Shown here piece after piece: positions 1 through 8,593 of a DNA stretch of 64,000 nt. Each line of letters begins with the position of its first letter. Position 1 is the stretch's first letter. Under the pieces are notes generated by a model. It worked only from the letters and a program-made list of their open reading frames with translations, was not told the origin of the DNA and ran no database searches. This stretch comes from Paenibacillus sp. NAIST15-1 (GTDB lineage Bacteria > Bacillota > Bacilli > Paenibacillales > Paenibacillaceae), in NCBI RefSeq assembly GCF_001894745.1, contig NZ_BBYF01000005.1, positions 186,001-250,000 of the forward strand. The letters are read 5' to 3'. Made by a program: the position numbers and the translations under genes.

Positions 1-587
1 CCACCTCTCATTTGAATTTCTCACAATCCCAAAACATCGGAATGTAACGATCAGGAGAACCTATCATTCTTTACTTTGGGTAGTACTGTCACTTAACAAC
101 GTAGATTTCACGCATGGCCTTCAGGCTTATTGTGCGTTTCAAAGCTCTCTGGTGGCTGGAGGAAGTTCACGTGGTATGTTGCATGTACATCATAATCGCT
201 TTTTGTGAATTCATTTCTTTTCTATTAAGTTTACATAGTAAAGTTCTCTTGCAAGATGAGAGTGGGAATATGCAATGATGAGGGTATACAATTCGGGTCT
301 AATGAAAGCGCTGTCTAAGGAGTGTACAATGAGGTTTAACTTTCAAACAATTACAGATTGTTTTTATTTTCCGTCTCTAAAAATCTCAGCTCCTCTCCTT
401 CAAATTAAATCTATACTACCTAAATCACCCATTTATGTCAACGATACTTTGGGCGATGGTCTTGGCACTGCCGATTATATCTTTGATTAATAATAGTAAT
501 GATATGGGAAAAGATAGAATTTATTTCTATATTAAAGGAGGAAGACTTATTAATAGGTAGAATATATTCATAAAAGGGGGTGATCAT
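1..587. other. Intergenic/unassigned stretch at window start
   Basis: No convincing gene was recognised here. A 71-codon plus-strand frame near 275-490 lacks a good ribosome binding site and a recognisable sequence. A strong Shine-Dalgarno-like AAAGGAGGA lies near 535 but no ORF of useful length follows it; translation of the next real gene uses a separate site just before 588. The first 250 bases could be the tail of something outside the window, but nothing identifiable was seen. Confidence 0.5.
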
Positions 588-836
588 ATGAACAAAATAA
601 CAAAAATGATGGCGGTTGTTGTGTGCGCTTCTGCATTCCTCGTGGCGTTGCCAAGCCCGTCCCATGCAGCCTGGTGCGGCGGAAAAACTTTAATCAAAAC
701 CGAAACAAACTGCCTCAATGGAAAAACCTACATCACTAAACACTACATGCAAACCTGCAAGTATGACAACGGCCAATCGGAGACCAAAACATGGACAGAG
801 ACAGAAACCCGTAGCGGATGTATTGCCCAGAACTAA
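588..836 (+). CDS. Small secreted four-cysteine protein
   Basis: This 82-residue protein has a typical Sec signal peptide: a Lys-rich start, a hydrophobic core around residues 8-22 and a likely cleavage after Ser-His-Ala near residue 27. The mature part is about 55 residues, with four cysteines (in Trp-Cys-Gly-Gly, Asn-Cys-Leu, Thr-Cys-Lys and Gly-Cys-Ile contexts), enough for two disulfides, and is rich in Thr, Lys and Glu. The start is supported by AAAGGGGGTGATC just upstream. It stands alone and ends before a large hairpin shared with the convergent transporter gene. I do not recognise a family. It could be a small extracellular bacteriocin-like or structural protein, but no function is claimed. 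Confidence 0.7.
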   Translation: MNKITKMMAVVVCASAFLVALPSPSHAAWCGGKTLIKTETNCLNGKTYITKHYMQTCKYDNGQSETKTWTETETRSGCIAQN

Positions 837-872
837 TTCGGTTCACTAACAATTAATTTCATTCTTGTACAT

Positions 873-944
873 AAGCGGCTCTAATAATTCGTCCCATACC
901 ATGATAATGGTTCATGGTTCAGTTGAGGAATTGTAGAGCCGCTT
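873..944. terminator. Bidirectional terminator-like nested inverted repeat
   Basis: AAGCGGCTCTA (873-883) pairs with TAGAGCCGCTT (934-944). The loop contains a second perfect pair, ACCATG (898-903) with CATGGT (913-918). It sits between convergent genes and probably ends transcription of both. U-tracts are weak, so efficiency is uncertain. Confidence 0.55.
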
Positions 945-1101
945 TATCCTCCCTATTTTCGCACTCTCGCCGTTTCTCCTTTGTGTGAATCTCCTCTACA
1001 TTTTCCAAGATAATTCCATCGATTTACGCCGTTTTGCGGTTACAAGTTGCATATTTATACCTGGTAGCACCCACATAGCATTTTGGTTTACCGTCATTTT
1101 T

Positions 1102-2520
1102 CTACACTGATTCTTGTCGCCGCTTTACCATCCTTCTCCGTACGTACCAACTGTAACAGAGCGGCAGCAGGCTGGCAGCGCCGATCCATGCGCCGAAACC
1201 GAAGATGTTTAGATATGCCTCCAACGGCTTGGCAGGATCGCCGTCGTCCATAAGTCCCAATCCTAGCGCAGCACCAAGCACCAAGCCCACGTTGCGCGTC
1301 AATGCAATCATACTCCCGAGCGATCCTGCGTCATCCTTCACCGCATGGCTCATAATGAAGCTGTTATTCGGCGAAGCGATCAGCCCCATCCCCGAACCGA
1401 TCAAGGCCAGCGTACAAATAATTGCCCACAGCGGCAATACGCCGAATACCCCAGAGAATAGCAGGAACCCGCCTGCCATGGCGCATAATCCAAGCCCCAT
1501 TAAGCGACACGATCCAATCCGATCAGATAAGTGCCCTGCGACGGGGCCGATTACAGCCAAGAGCAGCGGATATGCCAGCATGACATAGCCTGTATCCGCC
1601 GTGGATACCGAGGTGGTTCCCGAAATATAAAATGGCATGAGAACCAATGCAATATTGGCCATCAGGAAAGATGCGCAGCTAATGATCAGACCGCAGGCTA
1701 CGGCTGGAATACGAAACGCCGAGAGCGGCAGAAAAGGCTCTTTCTGCCGGGACTGCCACAACCAGCCCAAAAGGCAAACAATCAGCAGGACTGCATACAG
1801 TAGAAGCATATTCGGAGATCGCCACCCTATCGCGCCTCCGTTCACAATGGCGTATATTCCTATGCCGATGCTGCACATGAACAAAATGGCTCCAATTACG
1901 TCCAATGAGGCTTTTCTCGTCTCTTTCTTCTGATCAGCAGGGATGAAGCGCAGCGCTAACCCGGTTGCCGCGACCGCAACGGGAACATGAATCAGAAACG
2001 CCCATTGCCAGCTCAACCATGCCGCGGTGAAGCTGCCTGCAACCGGTCCCGCCATGCCGCCTAGGGCAACAGCGGTGCTCACAAAACCGAGAGCCCGCCC
2101 TCTATGTGTGCCCGGCATATGAAACGTGATAATTGCCATATTTGTCGCTTGGAACATTGCCGTACCTGTCGCTTGCACAACCCGCATGAAGAGGAGCACG
2201 GTGAGATTCGGCGAGAGCGCAACCAGAACAGAGCTAATTGTGAATAAGGCTATGCCGCAATTATGGATACGGCGATGCCCCCAGCGATCGCCTAACTTGC
2301 CCATCAAGGGGAGGAGCGACGTAATAGCGAGGAGATATCCGGTCGTCATCCAATGCACTGTCCCAATATCGGACTGGAACACGGAGACGAATCGGGGAAG
2401 CGACACATTCACTACCCCGGCGGTAAAGTGAGACAAGAATGCGCTGAGACAAATCGCCGTCATCATCCATGCCCGTTTTCCGTCAGCTGTTCCTAGTCTC
2501 TCGTGTGCAGAAACGCTCAA
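1102..2520 (-). CDS. MFS drug:proton antiporter, DHA2 (EmrB/QacA-like) family
   Basis: This 472-residue, strongly hydrophobic protein has about 14 predicted membrane segments, the topology of the DHA2 group of major facilitator exporters. The cytoplasmic motif A (Gly-Lys-Leu-Gly-Asp-Arg-Trp-Gly-His-Arg-Arg, residues 74-84) and a motif C-like antiporter signature (Gly-Gly-Met-Ala-Gly-Pro-Val-Ala-Gly, roughly residues 153-161) are present. Family knowledge points to proton-driven efflux of drugs or metabolites across the cytoplasmic membrane. The start is TTG at 2520, supported by GGGGAGGG a few bases upstream; no ATG fits before residue 19. It is monocistronic, and no adjacent regulator identifies its substrate. 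Confidence 0.85.
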   Translation of the reverse strand: MSVSAHERLGTADGKRAWMMTAICLSAFLSHFTAGVVNVSLPRFVSVFQSDIGTVHWMTTGYLLAITSLLPLMGKLGDRWGHRRIHNCGIALFTISSVLVALSPNLTVLLFMRVVQATGTAMFQATNMAIITFHMPGTHRGRALGFVSTAVALGGMAGPVAGSFTAAWLSWQWAFLIHVPVAVAATGLALRFIPADQKKETRKASLDVIGAILFMCSIGIGIYAIVNGGAIGWRSPNMLLLYAVLLIVCLLGWLWQSRQKEPFLPLSAFRIPAVACGLIISCASFLMANIALVLMPFYISGTTSVSTADTGYVMLAYPLLLAVIGPVAGHLSDRIGSCRLMGLGLCAMAGGFLLFSGVFGVLPLWAIICTLALIGSGMGLIASPNNSFIMSHAVKDDAGSLGSMIALTRNVGLVLGAALGLGLMDDGDPAKPLEAYLNIFGFGAWIGAASLLPLCYSWYVRRRMVKRRQESV

Positions 2521-2860
2521 CAGTTTTCCCTCCCCTTAAGCGGAAGAGCGGCTTGCCGGGTATCGAATATCGGCCCCAGTTTCGCGCAAATGGTTCTTCC
2601 TACATGTCCGTAGCCCTCGATGACAATAAGCTCATTTTTTGCATGCATTCTTATCACCATATCCTGTAAAGTTTATAATTAATATACATTGCGTTATAAA
2701 ATGCACGCGCTGTATTTTGTGTGCAAAGTATAAAAACCCAGCGAATATTCACTTTTTGTCACAAGTGTCTATCTTCTGGGCTTTCATATACTCTAAATCT
2801 GGTTATTCCTCTATTTTGGTTTGTGTAACGTATGATTATGAACCGCTGTACAGCGTGATT
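2521..2860. other. Intergenic region upstream of the MFS gene
   Basis: About 340 AT-rich bases separate the transporter start from the 3' end of the anti-sigma gene. The transporter promoter should lie here, but I could not pick a clear -35/-10 pair or operator. Short frames here look spurious. Confidence 0.5.
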
Positions 2861-4150
2861 TTATTTTTTATTATCTAAAGGAATCGATATTTTCTTCTTA
2901 TAGGTTTTTATATATTGGTAGCCGTCCACCAGTAGGAATTCTGGTTTATCGGTTGTGTTAAACGAATACGTCTGTTCCCACAGAATGTTGCCGTTCTTCA
3001 AATCCCATTGTCTTTCTTTCGATATTGACGATACAGGAATAACTTTGCTGCCAGCCTGTACGGACAATGTGTCCATCTTCAAGAAAGTAAATTGTTTTCT
3101 CGCAATGACAACATCATGACCTGTAGCCGTTTTGGTAACGCTGCGAATCCAGAACTTTTCATCTCCAATTTGAATGGAGCGATCGGATGGTGATGCAAGC
3201 GAGATAGGCTCTTGTATGTTATGATATCCTTCAAAATTGACGAGTTCAAGCTCAATGGACTGAATATTGTCTGTAGGGAATGGATCAAATTTCAGTTCGA
3301 AGTCTGGATTACTTCCCCCTCCTCTAGTCCAACTAACTTCTTTTCCATTCACATAGAGCTTGGTTTGGCCTGAAAATCTCGGATATTCCTCTAATTCATA
3401 ATGTCCCTTCACGATGGTTGAGGTTGGGGAAGCCGTAATGTAGTCATAATGAATGGTTCCTTTATCGACAACGATGGATTCGGAAATATCCTCTTTAATG
3501 ATACTCTTCATCGCTTTGTTCGCTTCAAAATCGAAGGAGATGGGATAGGATATCTTCTCCCCATTGTCCAGCCACTCAGTGAATGTAAGGGTTAATGTAC
3601 GAGAAAATGGACTGACTGGTTCGAAATCAGCATCTCCCACGAACTGGCTTTTATTTTTTCCGGGACTTCCGCCCCCCTCAATTGGGCTGGAATCGGTCAA
3701 GAACCCTTTCACATGTTCAAAACTATACCGTACAAAGTCGTGGTCCGTATACTCAGTGCCCGCGGGTCGATCAATTGTATAATATAAGCGGAATACGTTA
3801 TCGTCCGCAATTACGCCATTAATAGCAAGGACAGTTCCATCCTTAAGCGTTGTGCTTTTGTTTACTTCTTGTGCGACTCCCTGCTTCATCACATCCGCAA
3901 TGCTGTTGAAGTTGACGCCGCCAAACAATTTGCTGCCGTAATAAGCTAAGGCCGGATACTCGTATACCCCGACCATGAGAATGACTGCTGCCGCTGCCGA
4001 TGCAACCCATGCTCTCGTCTTATTCTTGTTTCTTTTCTTGACAGGAACATGTTGAAGCGCATCTCGAAGTCTGCCCTCAAGTTCTGACGGAGCCTGGATT
4101 TGATTCAATATCTCTTTATGCTCCTGTAACTTCTCCTCGATCGTTGTCAT
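2861..4150 (-). CDS. DUF4179-type membrane anti-sigma factor
   Basis: This is a 429-residue type II membrane protein: a cytoplasmic N-terminal segment of about 45 residues, one membrane helix around residues 46-65 (Ala-rich, ending Tyr-Pro-Ala-Leu-Ala-Tyr-Tyr-Gly) and a large extracytoplasmic region resembling DUF4179 domains. Such proteins pair with ECF sigma factors in bacilli and hold the sigma factor until an envelope signal releases it. The gene overlaps the upstream sigma gene by about 35 bases, as expected for a translationally coupled pair. I chose ATG at 4150 because GGAGGTG precedes it at good spacing; an in-frame GTG at 4159 lies inside that site. The activating signal cannot be read from sequence. 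Confidence 0.8.
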   Translation of the reverse strand: MTTIEEKLQEHKEILNQIQAPSELEGRLRDALQHVPVKKRNKNKTRAWVASAAAAVILMVGVYEYPALAYYGSKLFGGVNFNSIADVMKQGVAQEVNKSTTLKDGTVLAINGVIADDNVFRLYYTIDRPAGTEYTDHDFVRYSFEHVKGFLTDSSPIEGGGSPGKNKSQFVGDADFEPVSPFSRTLTLTFTEWLDNGEKISYPISFDFEANKAMKSIIKEDISESIVVDKGTIHYDYITASPTSTIVKGHYELEEYPRFSGQTKLYVNGKEVSWTRGGGSNPDFELKFDPFPTDNIQSIELELVNFEGYHNIQEPISLASPSDRSIQIGDEKFWIRSVTKTATGHDVVIARKQFTFLKMDTLSVQAGSKVIPVSSISKERQWDLKNGNILWEQTYSFNTTDKPEFLLVDGYQYIKTYKKKISIPLDNKK

Positions 4151-4679
4151 AACGATCACCTCCGATCATCACTTTTAGTTTTTGTATACCCTGTGAGATT
4201 CTTGATTTGATCGTTCCAAGCGGCGCGCCGGTCATATCTGCAATCGTCTGATACGGAAGATCATGAACATAACGAAGCTCGATCGCCTCCCGCTGCTGTG
4301 CATTCAGATGGGATAGCAGCACCTGCATGTCCATTTCGGACTCGGTATCACGATAAGGATTATCATCTGTTAATGCAGCTAGTGATGGCTCTTGCTCGTC
4401 TTCCAGTGGTACGAACCGATCCTTTTTGCGAAGCAATGCTTTACAGCGATTGACGAGAATCGTCTTGCTCCAACTGTAGAACGCTTCGTTCATCTGCAAT
4501 TGCCCAATCTTCTCATATAGTGCGACTATCATATCTTCCATTGCATCCATCGCATCATGCTCATTGCCCATGTAGGTATAGGCAAGTCGGTAATAAGCGT
4601 CCTTATCGGCCATAATGAGCTGTAATAATGCCTCTTTGTTGCCTTTTTTGGCTTGTTTGACAAGATGGCTTACTCTCAT
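4116..4679 (-). CDS. ECF-type RNA polymerase sigma factor
   Basis: This 187-residue sigma-70 family protein of ECF size has a region 2 (around residues 20-85, including Tyr-Arg-Leu-Ala-Tyr-Thr-Tyr-Met-Gly and a helix typical of -10 recognition) and a region 4 helix-turn-helix near residues 130-170 (Leu-Pro-Tyr-Gln-Thr-Ile-Ala-Asp, then Gly-Thr-Ile-Lys-Ser-Arg). It should direct RNA polymerase to its own regulon, with the downstream overlapping gene as anti-sigma factor. ATG at 4679 follows AAGGGGAG at suitable spacing, so a longer 217-codon frame is not used. A possible self-recognised promoter lies upstream at 4753-4780. Confidence 0.88.
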   Translation of the reverse strand: MRVSHLVKQAKKGNKEALLQLIMADKDAYYRLAYTYMGNEHDAMDAMEDMIVALYEKIGQLQMNEAFYSWSKTILVNRCKALLRKKDRFVPLEDEQEPSLAALTDDNPYRDTESEMDMQVLLSHLNAQQREAIELRYVHDLPYQTIADMTGAPLGTIKSRISQGIQKLKVMIGGDRYDNDRGEVTGA

Positions 4680-4752
4680 GTTCACTCCCCTTTTCATAGA
4701 TAAGAGATCGCGGGGATCAGAAAAGTTCATTTTATATAAAAAATTATACATA

Positions 4753-4780
4753 AACGTCAAATAGCCCACACCTTGTTACA
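4753..4780 (-). promoter_or_regulatory. Candidate ECF autoregulatory promoter
   Basis: On the minus strand TGTAAC (4780-4775) is followed after 18 bases by CGTT (4756-4753), about 75 bases before the sigma start. This resembles the AAC / CGT-type elements of ECF promoters, although the spacing is slightly long. It is inference from pattern only. Confidence 0.3.
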
Positions 4781-4913
4781 CAGATGAGGGCTCTATTAAT
4801 CGTCTGATTACACTGTAGATTGCTGCACTAGCTTGACGCCGCGTGGCGTTCTGACGAACAACCAATTTTAAACTCTTTTCGCAAAAATTGCGATTTGTAG
4901 AGAGTCGATTCGA

Positions 4914-5285
4914 TTAATCTTGATTTGATCTTTCTGTTTTTACATTTACGGATGAGAGTTCCCTTGAAAATGCTCCATCATGGCGCCAAATATAATACGC
5001 TTGGTTCCCGATAAAACCGCAAACAAAATCTAAGAGTTCTGCTATAAAGTCTTGTTGCCACTCATTTTTTAAATTTTGATGAATTGCTAAGAGGCGGTTG
5101 TAAACCATGCTTTCATCCAAGCCGCTATCATGCAGCATAACTAGAAAATCGTATCCGCGCTTTACTAAAGGGTAATAATCTACATCATTCAATAGCAACG
5201 GCAATTTTTCAATTTCATTGAAAATCTGTTCATAATTATTCGGATGTGTATCTGTTATAATCCTCTCCTTTTGTTTGTGGATCAA
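4914..5285 (-). CDS. Hypothetical protein with uncertain start
   Basis: This frame of up to 123 residues is acidic and largely helical, with no signal peptide or membrane helix; I do not recognise a family. The annotated TTG at 5285 has no Shine-Dalgarno sequence before it. A strong AAAGGAGAGG lies inside the frame, immediately before in-frame ATT and ATA codons near 5261-5256, so the gene may start at a rare codon there or may have lost its normal start. It is on the same strand as the GNAT gene upstream, with only about 30 bases between them, so they may be co-transcribed. Confidence 0.5.
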   Translation of the reverse strand: MIHKQKERIITDTHPNNYEQIFNEIEKLPLLLNDVDYYPLVKRGYDFLVMLHDSGLDESMVYNRLLAIHQNLKNEWQQDFIAELLDFVCGFIGNQAYYIWRHDGAFSRELSSVNVKTERSNQD

Positions 5286-5318
5286 CGCACATTTGACAAT
5301 TTCGTTTTAAACGATAAT

Positions 5319-6095
5319 TCAGTTTGCAGAGTCAGGAGAGACGACTTCCCATTTTCCAAACAGCGTCAAACCCGCTGCTCGAGCTAAAGAAGTGGACGCG
5401 TGGTTATCAAGCTGGCATCTGTATTGGGGTTCGTACCCTTGTGCGTAGGAGTACTTGCTAATGGAGCGCACTACTCTACGTGCATGGCCTTTCCCTCGAT
5501 AATCATTCAGCGTGAGCACTCCGGTATCCGCTATATGCGAATTCAGCCATGGGTACATGCTGGCGGCACTCACTAAGCGGTTTTGCTCAAACGAGCCAAA
5601 CACAGCCCAGTGATCCAATTCCACATAGGCGTCATCCAGATCCTGCTCTGAGGAAGAGGCTTGGAATTCGAAAAATACAGCATGGTCTTGCTCTGTCAGT
5701 TGCCGCAAGTCACCGTCCACGGCTTCTTGCATCAATGAGTTCTTATCGGCTTCTGTAAAATAGAAGAGATAATCTGCCCCATGCAGCGTAACCCCTGCTT
5801 TAATTAATTTTTGTCTCAAGATGGCTTCAGTCAGTTCTGCTTGTTGAGTAAGGCCCGCCTTATCAGCCAATGCCGGCGTCAGAACCGCCATTACCTTCCC
5901 GTCAGTCATTGCCAATACCATTACCCGATTGGCATCGCTTAGGTCAGGATTGATGGTGAGCGTAAGGACTTCATCGTGATAAAGGACTTCCCCATTTCCA
6001 AATTGCTCCCGCCAAAAGGCAGCAATCATCTCTGAAAATATAGGCATGCTTGTCGTTTGGAGTGGTTGATTTTGTTGATTTGGCATCTTGATCAT
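5319..6095 (-). CDS. GNAT family N-acetyltransferase
   Basis: This 258-residue protein has a C-terminal GNAT fold around residues 130-250. The acetyl-CoA binding motif A is visible as Gly-Val-Leu-Thr-Leu followed by Arg-Gly-Lys-Gly-His-Ala-Arg-Arg, and the Asp-Asn-His-Ala-Ser-Thr-Ser-Leu-Ala segment near the end is typical of the last conserved helix. The N-terminal 120 residues form a separate, less conserved domain, a layout seen in FR47-like acetyltransferases. The substrate is unknown. Two ATGs (6095 and 6086) are possible, and AAAAGGG upstream does not decide strongly between them. The gene is probably read with the small hypothetical gene downstream. Confidence 0.75.
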   Translation of the reverse strand: MIKMPNQQNQPLQTTSMPIFSEMIAAFWREQFGNGEVLYHDEVLTLTINPDLSDANRVMVLAMTDGKVMAVLTPALADKAGLTQQAELTEAILRQKLIKAGVTLHGADYLFYFTEADKNSLMQEAVDGDLRQLTEQDHAVFFEFQASSSEQDLDDAYVELDHWAVFGSFEQNRLVSAASMYPWLNSHIADTGVLTLNDYRGKGHARRVVRSISKYSYAQGYEPQYRCQLDNHASTSLARAAGLTLFGKWEVVSPDSAN

Positions 6096-6244
6096 TACCC
6101 TTTTCGTTAGACTTTTCCCTACTCATTTGCATGTGCTTCCTAATATAAGAAGCCCTATGCCAAACTGTAAATGAAAAGTTTTGCTTTTACTATGTTGAAT
6201 ACTCATATATTTATTTTCTGCACATTCACTTGCTTCTGAATGAT

Positions 6245-6826
6245 TCAAAATCCCATTAGATTCTTTACATGTTCCGCATTTTTTTTAGACGTTAGCTTTT
6301 CGAGTAATAGAAATGCAACATCAAAAGCTGTACCTGGATTTGAAGAAGTGATAATATTTCCATCCTGAACAATTAAATCATTTTGCACAACTGCGCCGAA
6401 ATTCTTTAACTGCTCTTTTCGTTTACTCGTTGAATGATTGTATGTGGTCGCTTTTTTTCCTTTAAGAATCCCGCTTTTGCCCAGTGCTAACGATGCAACA
6501 CAGATACTAGCTATTGGTTTCTGATTGGAATAAAAATGTTGAATGACTTGTAAAAATGGCGTGCTGAAGGCATCCTCGTAAAATCCAGCTTCTTCAAATC
6601 CTCCTGGAATAGCGAGTGCATCAAACTCATCTAGTTGAATATCATTGACCGTTTTTTCAGGGATAACAGTAAGATTCCATGTACAGGTTAATTTATTCCG
6701 GAGACCAACTGTTACGACCTCAGTTGAGCCATCTCCCTCCCACTTATTCCAACCTAGCACATCTGTAAATACACTAGCTTCTACTGCTTCAAATCCGTTA
6801 GCTAATAATAATAATATCTTTTTCAT
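6245..6826 (-). CDS. DJ-1/PfpI family protein
   Basis: This 193-residue single-domain protein spans the usual DJ-1/PfpI length. The nucleophile elbow is visible with Cys109 in Ala-Ser-Ile-Cys-Val-Ala-Ser, an acidic partner is present in Gly-Phe-Glu-Ala-Val-Glu near the N-terminus, and the Ala-Ile-Pro-Gly-Gly-Phe-Glu-Glu segment matches the family. Members act as glyoxalases, deglycase-like or stress proteins, or peptidases; the residue after the Cys is Val rather than the common His or Ala, so peptidase activity is not implied. GGAGGGG precedes the ATG. It is divergent from an Lrp-family regulator that may control it. Confidence 0.85.
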   Translation of the reverse strand: MKKILLLLANGFEAVEASVFTDVLGWNKWEGDGSTEVVTVGLRNKLTCTWNLTVIPEKTVNDIQLDEFDALAIPGGFEEAGFYEDAFSTPFLQVIQHFYSNQKPIASICVASLALGKSGILKGKKATTYNHSTSKRKEQLKNFGAVVQNDLIVQDGNIITSSNPGTAFDVAFLLLEKLTSKKNAEHVKNLMGF

Positions 6827-6966
6827 GTTCTAAATCCCCTCCATATCCTTATTTTATAAAAATATAGAAGGCTCATGAACAGGCTAGAAAAGGATATTTT
6901 ATTGTTTGACTTTAATTTATTAATTATTTTGGTTATTCTATATTATAAAAAAAGGTTGGATATGTT

Positions 6967-7407
6967 ATGGATCAAATTGATAAAAACATCGTGAGAATAT
7001 TACAGTCGAATGCTAAAATTTCCATGAAAGATTTGGCAGAAGCTGTTCATTTATCTTCTCCATCCGTAACTGAGCGAGTACGAAAGTTAGAGGAGCAGCA
7101 AATTATTGAGGGTTACCATGCGCGCGTTTCTCTAAAAAAAATGAACCGTCCAATCTCTGCACTTATTTTGTTTGAATCGAAGGATTGTAAATCATTAGCA
7201 AGCTTTTGCCGTAACCATCCAGATGTACTTGAGTGTCACCGGGTAGCAGGGGAAATTAGCTATATTGTCAAAATAGCAACGTATTCTGTAGAGAGTTTAG
7301 AGCAATTTATTGATGATTCCATGCAATATGGTACGCCCTCAACAAATATCGTGTTATCATCTTATGAGCAAAAAGTAATCGACCCTTATACTAGTGAAGA
7401 AGAATGA
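6967..7407 (+). CDS. Lrp/AsnC family transcriptional regulator
   Basis: This 146-residue protein starts with an Lrp-type helix-turn-helix (residues 1-55, beginning Asp-Gln-Ile-Asp-Lys-Asn-Ile-Val and including Ser-Ser-Pro-Ser-Val-Thr-Glu-Arg-Val) and ends with an effector-binding RAM domain of about 80 residues. Such proteins bind DNA as dimers or octamers and respond to amino acids or related metabolites. The gene is divergent from the DJ-1-like gene, with about 140 bases of very AT-rich DNA between the two starts, so mutual or autoregulation is likely. ATG at 6967 follows AAAAGGTTGGA. Confidence 0.88.
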   Translation: MDQIDKNIVRILQSNAKISMKDLAEAVHLSSPSVTERVRKLEEQQIIEGYHARVSLKKMNRPISALILFESKDCKSLASFCRNHPDVLECHRVAGEISYIVKIATYSVESLEQFIDDSMQYGTPSTNIVLSSYEQKVIDPYTSEEE

Positions 7408-7501
7408 AAAATCGCGGTATAATCAGTTAGCTAGTAGCGATACTTTCTCCTGAATTATTCATATGTAATCAATCGGGCAGATTAAAAGGAGGAATGCTCG
7501 G

Positions 7502-8065
7502 ATGAATTGGGCATCTGTATTCGAAGTGTGCTACCAGAAAAATCCTGGTTTGACGGAGCAAGAAGCGGAACATTTTATTAGTCATTGGAACAACCCTCTA
7601 TCTGAGGAGGAGATTGCGGAAATACGGGAAAGGCAGCGCAATCCCTTTCCTGTAACCGATCCTTTACATAAGCTATACCAGCCGTTCGATCCGGCAAAAT
7701 GGTCTATTCCGAACAAGTGTCTTCCCGCCGCTTATCTTGATTTACTGCGTTTTTCCAATGGCGGTGAATTCAGAAATGGTGTTCGGCATTTTCAGTTTTT
7801 CAGTGCTGATGAGTTACGAGCGATGATGCTGGCCTATGAATTTCCCGAGTACATGCCAGAGGCGATCCCCTTTGCTATGGATGGCTGCGGGATTCATTAT
7901 GCTTGGGATATGCGCAGCAGCTCAGAAGAAAATGAATATCCCATTCTTGTATCTCACTCGGGAAATTTAGGATACGCGGACAGCGCACAAGTTGCTTCAA
8001 CCTTCATAGAACTATGTATGGGAACAATCTCGGCTGAAGATTTACTTTACGGTAATGATGAATGA
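7502..8065 (+). CDS. SMI1/KNR4 (SUKH) family protein
   Basis: This 187-residue protein shows the SUKH core: a Pro-Ala-Ala-Tyr-Leu-Asp-Leu-Leu-Arg-Phe-Ser-Asn-Gly-Gly segment near residue 85, then a strand/helix pattern ending in Pro-Phe-Ala-Met-Asp-Gly-Cys-Gly and Tyr-Ala-Trp-Asp. SUKH proteins are often immunity proteins against polymorphic or contact-dependent toxins, but many are orphan housekeeping-like genes. AAAAGGAGG precedes the ATG at 7502. No toxin gene is adjacent. It is one of three SUKH-type genes in this region. Confidence 0.75.
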   Translation: MNWASVFEVCYQKNPGLTEQEAEHFISHWNNPLSEEEIAEIRERQRNPFPVTDPLHKLYQPFDPAKWSIPNKCLPAAYLDLLRFSNGGEFRNGVRHFQFFSADELRAMMLAYEFPEYMPEAIPFAMDGCGIHYAWDMRSSSEENEYPILVSHSGNLGYADSAQVASTFIELCMGTISAEDLLYGNDE

Positions 8066-8177
8066 TTGCAGGAAGACCATTCGATTTGTTTTACACAAAT
8101 GAAGGCTTGATCGTCAAGATAAAGCGCCAGCGATATTGGACTGTGTGTTTTCTTTTTCAGGACGACGTTATAAGGAA

Positions 8178-8226
8178 AATGACCTCTAATTCCACAATAC
8201 CGTGGTGGATTTAGAGGTCATTTTTT
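8178..8226. terminator. Bidirectional intrinsic terminator
   Basis: AATGACCTCTAA and TTAGAGGTCATT flank a shorter inner pair (TCCAC / GTGGA) and are followed by a run of T. The hairpin lies between the SUKH gene and the convergent monooxygenase gene, with A and T tracts on opposite sides so it can act for both. Confidence 0.85.
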
Positions 8227-8247
8227 ATAAATCATAGTCCTATTCTT

Positions 8248-8544
8248 TTACGCTTTTACTTCAGATCCACTATACACTTTCACTTCGAGCGGAGCTGTTA
8301 AATAAGCTTTAGCCTTTGCAACAAAAGAAGTGAAATGTTCACTTGAATTGTGTGCTGCCACCGCTTCTTGGTCTTTCCATACTTCCACCATGATATAGAC
8401 ATGTTCTGTTTCTACGCTTTTATAGAAATCATAAGCAATGTTTCCACTTTCCGCTCTAGAAGCTTTCACTAGAGATTGAATCTCTTCAACGTAAGCTTGT
8501 TCTTTTTCTGGATTTACACTTGAAACAGCATGAATAATGATCAT
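8248..8544 (-). CDS. ABM/YgiN-like putative quinol monooxygenase
   Basis: This 98-residue protein has the antibiotic biosynthesis monooxygenase (ABM) fold signature: Ile-Ile-Ile-His-Ala-Val at the start, Ser-Gly-Asn-Ile-Ala-Tyr-Asp-Phe-Tyr in the middle, a Val-Glu-Val-Trp-Lys-Asp strand and His-Asn-Ser-Ser-Glu-His-Phe near the end. Small proteins of this type form dimers and oxidise quinols or related aromatic compounds, often without a cofactor. ATG at 8544 follows AGAGGGGGA; a longer in-frame start at 8574 has no such site. It lies about 50 bases after the nitroreductase gene on the same strand, suggesting a joint role against quinone or electrophile stress. Confidence 0.8.
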   Translation of the reverse strand: MIIIHAVSSVNPEKEQAYVEEIQSLVKASRAESGNIAYDFYKSVETEHVYIMVEVWKDQEAVAAHNSSEHFTSFVAKAKAYLTAPLEVKVYSGSEVKA

Positions 8545-8593
8545 TTGAATCCCCCTCTGCTCGTTAATTTTCATTCATAATTCACACAAAAAT

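Noticed and set aside
275..490. 71-codon plus-strand frame near the window start
   Set aside because: No ribosome site at either possible ATG, no recognisable sequence, and codon use unlike neighbouring genes.
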